Shown: positions 59,321 to 64,000 of the stretch, piece after piece
Layout of the letters: every line of letters begins with the position of its first letter
How positions within the stretch are numbered: position 1 is the stretch's first letter
DNA from: Micromonospora sp. NBRC 110009
GTDB taxonomy: Bacteria > Actinomycetota > Actinomycetes > Mycobacteriales > Micromonosporaceae
Length of the DNA: 64,000 nt
Assembly: GCF_030518795.1 (NCBI RefSeq)
Contig: NZ_CP130427.1
Coordinates: 3,782,001-3,846,000, forward strand
Direction: 5' to 3'
Position numbers and translations under genes: made by a program
The notes under the pieces: generated by a model
The model's input: the letters and a program-made list of their open reading frames with translations, nothing else
Database searches by the model: none
Told to the model about the DNA's origin: nothing

Positions 59321-59941
59321 GTGACACCCGACCGACTGCGCGCCGCGTTGCGGGGCGTACCCGATCCGCAGTGGCTGGACGCGGCGCTGCGCCGCGTCGC
59401 CACCGAACCCACGGCGATCCCGCGGCTGTTCGCCATCGCCGCCCGGCGGTGCGGCCGGGCACCGCTGCCCGACCCGCCCGGCTGGACGGCCGACGAGGCC
59501 GCCCGGGCGCTGCTGCTCACCGCCCTGCCCGGCGACCACGCGGCGGTGGCCGACGCCCTCTACCGGCAGGGCGACGCCGCCGAGAAGCGGGCCGTGCTCC
59601 GCGCGCTGCCGCTGCTGCCGATCGGCGCCGAGTGTGTGCCGCTGCTGCACGACGCGATCCGCACCAACGACACCCGGCTGATCGCCGCCGCCCTCGGCCC
59701 CTACGCCCGGCACCTGGAACAGGCGGCCTGGCGGCAGGCCGTGCTCAAGTGCGTCTTCACCGGCGTACCGCTGGCCGTCGTCGACGACCTGGCCGGCCGG
59801 GCGGACGGCGAGCTGGCGGCGATGCTGGCCGCGCTCGCCGCCGAACGGCACGCGGCGGGCCGGACCATGCCCGCCGACGCCACCGACCTGCTCGACCGGC
59901 TCGGCGCCGGCTCGCACTCCACCACCGCCAGGGAGGCGTGA
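59321..59941 (+). CDS. eboA: EboA-domain protein
   Basis: A 206-residue, all-helical soluble protein. RLRAALRGVPDPQWLDAALR at the start, PDPPGWTADEAARALLLTA, and the family core QGDAAEKRAVLRALPLLPIG, then LLHDAIRTNDTRLIAAALG and QAVLKCVFTGVPLAVVDDLA, match EboA. Its biochemical role is unknown; in cyanobacteria the ebo genes are needed to move scytonemin precursors to the periplasm. The GTG at 59321 follows GGGGAGACGCC. It is 33 bp after the isomerase and its stop overlaps the TatD-like gene (TGATG). Confidence 0.88.
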   Translation: MTPDRLRAALRGVPDPQWLDAALRRVATEPTAIPRLFAIAARRCGRAPLPDPPGWTADEAARALLLTALPGDHAAVADALYRQGDAAEKRAVLRALPLLPIGAECVPLLHDAIRTNDTRLIAAALGPYARHLEQAAWRQAVLKCVFTGVPLAVVDDLAGRADGELAAMLAALAAERHAAGRTMPADATDLLDRLGAGSHSTTAREA

Positions 59942-60792
59942 TGCGCATCTTCGACCCGCACATCCACATGACGTCCCGGACCACGGACGACTACGAGCGG
60001 ATGGCCGCCGCCGGGGTACGCGCCGTGGTGGAGCCGGCGTTCTGGCTCGGCCAGCCGCGCACCAGCGTCGACTCGTTCGTCGACTACTTTGACTCGCTGG
60101 TCGGCTGGGAGCCGTTCCGGGCCGGGCAGTTCGGCGTCCGGCACCACGCCACCGTGGCGCTGAACCCGAAGGAGGCCAACGACCCGCGCTGCCGCCCGGT
60201 GCTGGATGTGCTCCCGCGCTACCTGGACAAGGACGGCGTGGTCGCGGTCGGCGAGATCGGCTACGACTCGATGACCCCGGCCGAGGACGCCGCGTTCGCC
60301 GGGCAGCTCGCCCTCGCCGTCGCGCACGACCTGCCCGCCCTGGTGCACACCCCGCACCGGGACAAGGCCCGGGGGGTCGAGCGCAGCCTGGCGGTGGTCG
60401 CCGAGTCCGGCATCGACCCCGGCCGGGTGCTGGTCGACCACCTCAACGAGGTCACCGTGAAGCTGGTCCGGGACACCGGCTGCTGGCTGGGCTTCTCCAT
60501 CTACCCGGAGACGAAGATGTCGCCGCCGCGGATGGTCGAGCTGCTGAAGACGTACGGGACCGAGCGGATGCTGGTCAACTCGGCCGCCGACTGGGGACGC
60601 TCCGACCCGCTCCTGACCCGGGCCACCGGCGAGGCGATGCTGCTCGCCGGGTTCACCGAGGACGACGTCGACCGGGTGCTGTGGCGCAACCCGGTGGAGT
60701 TCTACGGCCAGTCCGGCCGGCTCGACCTCACCGACCTGGACTCCGTGGCCCCCACCTTCGCCGGCAACTCCATCCTGCGCGGGGGCGAGTGA
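59941..60792 (+). CDS. eboB: TatD-family metal hydrolase (EboB-like)
   Basis: A 283-residue TIM-barrel metallohydrolase. The N-terminal HxH is in MRIFDPHIHMTSRTTDDYER. A central Glu is in VAVGEIGYDSMTPAEDAAF, with His residues in LVHTPHRDK and LVDHLNEVTVKLVRD and a C-terminal Asp in NSAADWGRSDPLL. The set matches the amidohydrolase metal site. The name EboB is used because of its place between eboA and eboE. Substrate is unknown; TatD DNase activity is not implied. It is coupled at both ends by TGATG overlaps. Confidence 0.88.
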   Translation: MRIFDPHIHMTSRTTDDYERMAAAGVRAVVEPAFWLGQPRTSVDSFVDYFDSLVGWEPFRAGQFGVRHHATVALNPKEANDPRCRPVLDVLPRYLDKDGVVAVGEIGYDSMTPAEDAAFAGQLALAVAHDLPALVHTPHRDKARGVERSLAVVAESGIDPGRVLVDHLNEVTVKLVRDTGCWLGFSIYPETKMSPPRMVELLKTYGTERMLVNSAADWGRSDPLLTRATGEAMLLAGFTEDDVDRVLWRNPVEFYGQSGRLDLTDLDSVAPTFAGNSILRGGE

Positions 60793-61979
60793 TGCGGTTC
60801 CGGCACGCGGACGGCAGCAACGTCCACCTCGGCTACTGCACCAACGTCCACCCGGCCGAGGACCTGGCCGGGGTCCTCGCCCAGCTCGACACGTACGCCG
60901 TCGGCGTCCGGCGGGCGCTCGGCGCCGACCGGCTGGGGCTGGGGCTCTGGCTGGCCGCCCCGGTCGCCGCCGAACTGGCCGCCGACCCGGCGGCCCGCCG
61001 CCGGCTCCGGCAGGAGCTGACCGTACGCGGGCTTGAGGTGGTCACCCTCAACGGCTTCCCGTACGCGGCCTTCCAGGCGCCGGTGGTGAAGGGCGCGGTC
61101 TACCACCCGGACTGGACCACCCCGGAGCGGCTCGGGTACACGCTGAACCTGGCCCGGGTGCTGGCCGACCTGCTCCCCGACGACGCGGCCCGCGGCTCGG
61201 TCTCCACCCTGCCGCTGGCCTGGCGGACCCCGTGGGACGCCGACCGGGCCGACGCCGCCCGGCGCCGCCTCGACGAGCTGGCCGCCGGGCTCGCCGCGGT
61301 GGAGCGGGAGACGGGCCGGACCGTCCGGGTCGGCTTCGAACCGGAACCGGGCTGTCTGGTGGAGTCGACCAGACAGGCCCGCGAGGTATTGTCGGCCATG
61401 GATACCGACCGGCTCGGGATCTGCCTCGATCTGGCGCACCTCGCCTGCGCCTGGGAGGAGCCGGTCGAGGCGCTGGGCCGGCTCCGGGACGCCGGGCTGC
61501 CGGTGGTCAAGGTGCAGGTCTCCGCCGCCGTCGAGGCCAGCGACCCGGCCGGCTCGGCCGAGGCGCTGCGCCGCTGGGTCGAGCCGCGCTTCCTGCATCA
61601 GACCCGGGCCGCCGGCTGCGCCGGCGCCGCCGACCCGGCCGACCCGGCGTACGCGGCCGACGACCTGGACGTCGCCCTCGACGCGCGGCTGCCCGGGGCG
61701 TGGCGGGTGCACTACCACGTGCCGCTGCACGCCCCGCCCGAGCCGCCGCTGCGCTCGACCATGCCGGTGCTGCGGGCCGCCCTCGCCGCGCTCTTCGCCG
61801 GGCCGGTGGCCGGCTGCGACCACCTCGACGTCGAGACGTACACCTGGGGGGTGCTGCCGGAGGCGCGGCGGCCGCGCACCGACGCGGAGCTGGCCACCGG
61901 CATCGCCGCCGAACTGGCCGTCGCCCGCGACGAGCTGCTCGCGCTCGGACTGGCCGCACCGGCGGGGGTGGTGGCGTGA
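60792..61979 (+). CDS. eboE: metabolite traffic protein EboE
   Basis: A 395-residue TIM-barrel protein of the xylose-isomerase-like superfamily. It opens with the EboE hallmark HLGYCTNVHPAEDLAGVL, followed by LEVVTLNGFPYAAFQAPVV, VKGAVYHPDWTTPERL, GFEPEPGCLVESTRQAREVL, ICLDLAHLACAWEEP and VVKVQVSAAVEASDP. The C-terminal segment includes HYHVPLHAPPEPPLRSTMPV and HLDVETYTWGVLPE. These match the ebo-cluster EboE, longer than the isomerase at 58433. Its stop lies in the second copy of a 54-bp interspersed repeat. Confidence 0.93.
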   Translation: MRFRHADGSNVHLGYCTNVHPAEDLAGVLAQLDTYAVGVRRALGADRLGLGLWLAAPVAAELAADPAARRRLRQELTVRGLEVVTLNGFPYAAFQAPVVKGAVYHPDWTTPERLGYTLNLARVLADLLPDDAARGSVSTLPLAWRTPWDADRADAARRRLDELAAGLAAVERETGRTVRVGFEPEPGCLVESTRQAREVLSAMDTDRLGICLDLAHLACAWEEPVEALGRLRDAGLPVVKVQVSAAVEASDPAGSAEALRRWVEPRFLHQTRAAGCAGAADPADPAYAADDLDVALDARLPGAWRVHYHVPLHAPPEPPLRSTMPVLRAALAALFAGPVAGCDHLDVETYTWGVLPEARRPRTDAELATGIAAELAVARDELLALGLAAPAGVVA

Positions 61980-62027
61980 GCGCGAGGAGTGAGCCGGGTT
62001 GGCGAGCCCCGCAGTCGCGAACGAAGG
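61974..62027 (+). repeat. 54-bp interspersed repeat, copy 2
   Basis: It differs from copy 1 (9804-9857) at two positions only. The eboE stop TGA lies at its left end, and its right end GAAGG extends into the GAAGGAGG Shine-Dalgarno of the next gene. Confidence 0.85.
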
Positions 62028-62037
62028 AGGGTGCCGC

Positions 62038-63432
62038 ATGAGCAAGCGCCTCGTGGTGCTGGACGTGGTGGGCCTGACCCCGCGGCTGCTGGCGCACATG
62101 CCCCGGCTGCGCGCGGTCGCCCAGGCCGGCTTCCAGGCCGAGCTGGGCACCGTGCTGCCCGCGGTGACCTGCTCGGTGCAGTCCACCTTCCTCACCGGCG
62201 AACCGCCGTCGGGCCACGGCATCGTCGGCAACGGCTGGTACTTCCGCGACCTCGGCGAGGTGCTGCTCTGGCGGCAGCACAACGCGCTGGTCGGCGGGGA
62301 GAAGCTGTGGCAGGCGGCCCGCCGGGTCGAGCCCGGCTACCGGGTCGCCAACGTCTGCTGGTGGTACGCGATGGGCGCCGACGTGGACTGGACGGTCACC
62401 CCGCGCCCGATCTACTACGCCGACGGGCGCAAGGAGCCGGACTGCTGGACCGACCCGCCCGAGCTGCACGACGAGCTCACCGGCGCGCTCGGCACCTTCC
62501 CGCTCTTCACCTACTGGGGGCCGGGCGCCGGGCTGCCCTCGTCGGCCTGGATCTGCCGGGCCGCGGAGCAGATCCTGGCCGATCACGCGCCGGACCTCAC
62601 CCTGGTCTACGTCCCGCACCTCGACTACGACCTGCAACGGTTCGGCCCGTCCTCGCCGCAGGCCGCCGCCGCGGCGGCCGAGCTGGACGGGGTGCTCGGG
62701 CCGCTGCTGGACGCCGCCCGGGAACGGGACGCCACCGTGGTGGCGCTGTCGGAGTACGGCATCACCGACGTCTCCCGCCCGGTCGACGTCAACCGGCTGC
62801 TGCGTGCGGAAGGGCTGCTGCGGGTCTACACGCAGGACGGGATGGAGTACCTGGACCCGTGGACCTCCCGCGCCTTCGCCGTGGCCGACCACCAGGTCGC
62901 GCACGTCTACGTCAAGGACCCGGCCGACGTGCCGGCGGTGGCGAAGCTCTGCGCGGCCCTGCCCGGGGTGGCCGAGGTGCTGGACGCCGCCGGCCAGGCC
63001 GGCTACGGGCTGGACCACGAGCGTTCCGGTGAGCTGGTGCTGGTGGCCGAGCCGGACGCCTGGTTCACCTACTACTACTGGCTGGACGACGGCCGCGCGC
63101 CCGACTTCGCCCGGCTGGTGGAGATCCATCGCAAGCCCGGCTACGACCCTGCGGAGCTCTTCTTCGACCCGGCCGCCCCGGTCGCGGCGAAGCGCCGGGC
63201 CGCGGTGGCGCTGGCCCGCAAGAAGCTCGGGATGCGCTACCTGATGAGCGTGGTCGGGCTGGACGCCGGGGCGCGGGCCGTGCGCGGCTCGCACGGCCGG
63301 CTGCCCGCCGACCCGGCGGACGGGCCGGTGCTGCTCTGTTCCGACCCGGCCGCGGCCCGGGACCGGGTCGCCGCGACCGACGTGAAGGGTCTGCTGCTGC
63401 AGCTGGCCGGATTGGCCCGGGAGGCGCCGTGA
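62038..63432 (+). CDS. eboF: alkaline-phosphatase-superfamily phosphodiesterase (EboF-like)
   Basis: A 464-residue enzyme of the nucleotide pyrophosphatase/phosphodiesterase group. The N-terminus VVLDVVGLTPRLLAHMPRLR supplies the first metal Asp. PAVTCSVQSTFLTGEPPSGH carries the nucleophilic Thr/Ser region. GHGIVGNGWYFRDLGE, YVPHLDYDLQRFGPSS, VVALSEYGITDV and VADHQVAHVYVKD supply the remaining metal His/Asp residues. No signal peptide is visible, so the protein is probably cytoplasmic. The ATG at 62038 follows GAAGGAGG from the repeat. It corresponds to EboF; the stop overlaps the polyprenyl synthetase start (GTGA). Confidence 0.9.
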   Translation: MSKRLVVLDVVGLTPRLLAHMPRLRAVAQAGFQAELGTVLPAVTCSVQSTFLTGEPPSGHGIVGNGWYFRDLGEVLLWRQHNALVGGEKLWQAARRVEPGYRVANVCWWYAMGADVDWTVTPRPIYYADGRKEPDCWTDPPELHDELTGALGTFPLFTYWGPGAGLPSSAWICRAAEQILADHAPDLTLVYVPHLDYDLQRFGPSSPQAAAAAAELDGVLGPLLDAARERDATVVALSEYGITDVSRPVDVNRLLRAEGLLRVYTQDGMEYLDPWTSRAFAVADHQVAHVYVKDPADVPAVAKLCAALPGVAEVLDAAGQAGYGLDHERSGELVLVAEPDAWFTYYYWLDDGRAPDFARLVEIHRKPGYDPAELFFDPAAPVAAKRRAAVALARKKLGMRYLMSVVGLDAGARAVRGSHGRLPADPADGPVLLCSDPAAARDRVAATDVKGLLLQLAGLAREAP

Positions 63433-64000
63433 CCCTTGCCGTCGCACCGACCGACCCGGCCCTGCTGCGGGACCGCTTCGACGCCGCGCTCGCCGCGTTC
63501 CTGCGCGGGCGGCGGCCGGGTCGGTCGGACGACGGTACGGGGGACGTCCACGCCGTGCTGCGCCGGTTCGTGCTGGCCGGTGGCAAGCGGCTGCGGCCCC
63601 TCTTCTGCTACTGGGGCTGGCGTGGCTTCGGCGGCCCGGACGGGCAGCCGATCGTGGTCGCGGCGGCGGCACTGGAGCTGTTCCACGCCTTCGCCCTGAT
63701 CCACGACGACATCCTGGACCGCAGCGAGCTGCGGCGCGGCCGGCCCTCGGTGCACCGGATCTTCGCCGACCTGCACGCCCGCTCCGGCTGGCGCGGTGAC
63801 CCCGAGGCGTACGGCCGGGACGCCGCCCTGCTCTGCGGCGACCTCTGCGTCGCCTGGTCGGGGGAGATGTTCCACGGTTGCGGGCTGGAACCCGCGCGGG
63901 TCCGGCCCGGCCTCGCCGTCTTCGCCCGGATGCGGGCGGAGGTGATCGCGGGGGAGTACCTGGACGTGGTCTCGGCGCTCGGCGACGGCTCGGTGGCCAC
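63429..64000 (+). CDS. polyprenyl synthetase (3' end outside window)
   Basis: The first 190 codons of a trans-isoprenyl diphosphate synthase that extends C5 units to a C15-C40 chain. Visible motifs are FVLAGGKRLRPLFCYWGWRG (IPP-binding Lys-Arg), the first Asp-rich motif in HAFALIHDDILDRSELRRGR (DDxxD) and AALLCGDLCVAWSGEMFHGC. The second Asp-rich motif lies beyond the edge. It begins in a GTGA overlap with the phosphodiesterase. As the last visible gene of the ebo-like run, it probably makes the donor for the UbiA-type prenyltransferase. Chain length cannot be told. Confidence 0.93.
   Translation, partial: MTLAVAPTDPALLRDRFDAALAAFLRGRRPGRSDDGTGDVHAVLRRFVLAGGKRLRPLFCYWGWRGFGGPDGQPIVVAAAALELFHAFALIHDDILDRSELRRGRPSVHRIFADLHARSGWRGDPEAYGRDAALLCGDLCVAWSGEMFHGCGLEPARVRPGLAVFARMRAEVIAGEYLDVVSALGDGSVA

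Overview
The window is a 64 kb piece of a very GC-rich actinobacterial chromosome. Nearly every codon ends in G or C, GTG and TTG starts are common, and many neighbouring genes overlap by ATGA, GTGA or TGATG. The gene families, and several short repeats I associate with Micromonospora and Salinispora intergenic DNA, suggest a member of the Micromonosporaceae; this is inference, as no rRNA or tRNA gene is present. I see no prophage, transposase or CRISPR array.

Region 1 (1-12.6 kb): the 5' part of gnd, a thiamine-binding MTH1187-type protein, a two-component system, and a thiamine-precursor ECF transporter (ykoE-ykoD-ykoC) under a clear TPP riboswitch. After it come an alpha/beta hydrolase with a SIS-domain protein, a DUF6328-like membrane protein and a large acyl-CoA dehydrogenase. 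Region 2 (12.7-22.1 kb): a zinc block (zur, an ArsR repressor, znuABC, a Zur-box-like site), glycyl-tRNA synthetase, an AbiEi/DUF559-like protein bracketed by inverted repeats, and dusB. Region 3 (22.1-30.8 kb): a secreted C39-like peptidase preceded by four tandem ECF-sigma-like promoter motifs, a GH20 hexosaminidase, pyruvate phosphate dikinase, a VOC protein, dgt, and a siderophore-interacting protein behind an iron box. Region 4 (30.8-37.5 kb): an OafA-type acyltransferase, an ABC exporter with an XRE regulator, dnaG and its partner gene.

Region 5 (37.5-44.6 kb, minus strand) is an unusual operon: a fused TRAP permease, two TAXI receptors, a NIT-domain (CvnA-like) kinase and a roadblock (CvnB-like) protein. 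Region 6 (44.9-49.5 kb) holds a NodI/NodJ-type exporter whose ATPase and permeases are separated by 0.94 kb of non-coding DNA full of nested palindromes, followed by a BrkB protein.

Region 7 (49.7-64 kb) is the most interesting part. A ROK regulator, an Rbs-type sugar ABC transporter and a Gfo/Idh/MocA dehydrogenase lie just upstream of a tightly coupled run: inositol-3-phosphate synthase, UbiA-type prenyltransferase (EboC-like), TIM-barrel isomerase, EboA, EboB-like TatD hydrolase, EboE, EboF-like phosphodiesterase and a polyprenyl synthetase that runs off the window. This is an actinobacterial version of the ebo operon, known for metabolite export in cyanobacteria. Here Ino1 and an isoprenoid chain synthase suggest that a prenylated cyclitol could be made and moved.

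Regulatory patterns recur. At least seven genes have a TANNNT -10 motif ending 6-7 nt before the start codon, as expected for leaderless mRNAs. Several intergenic repeats carry stop codons, ribosome-binding sites or hairpins for adjoining genes.
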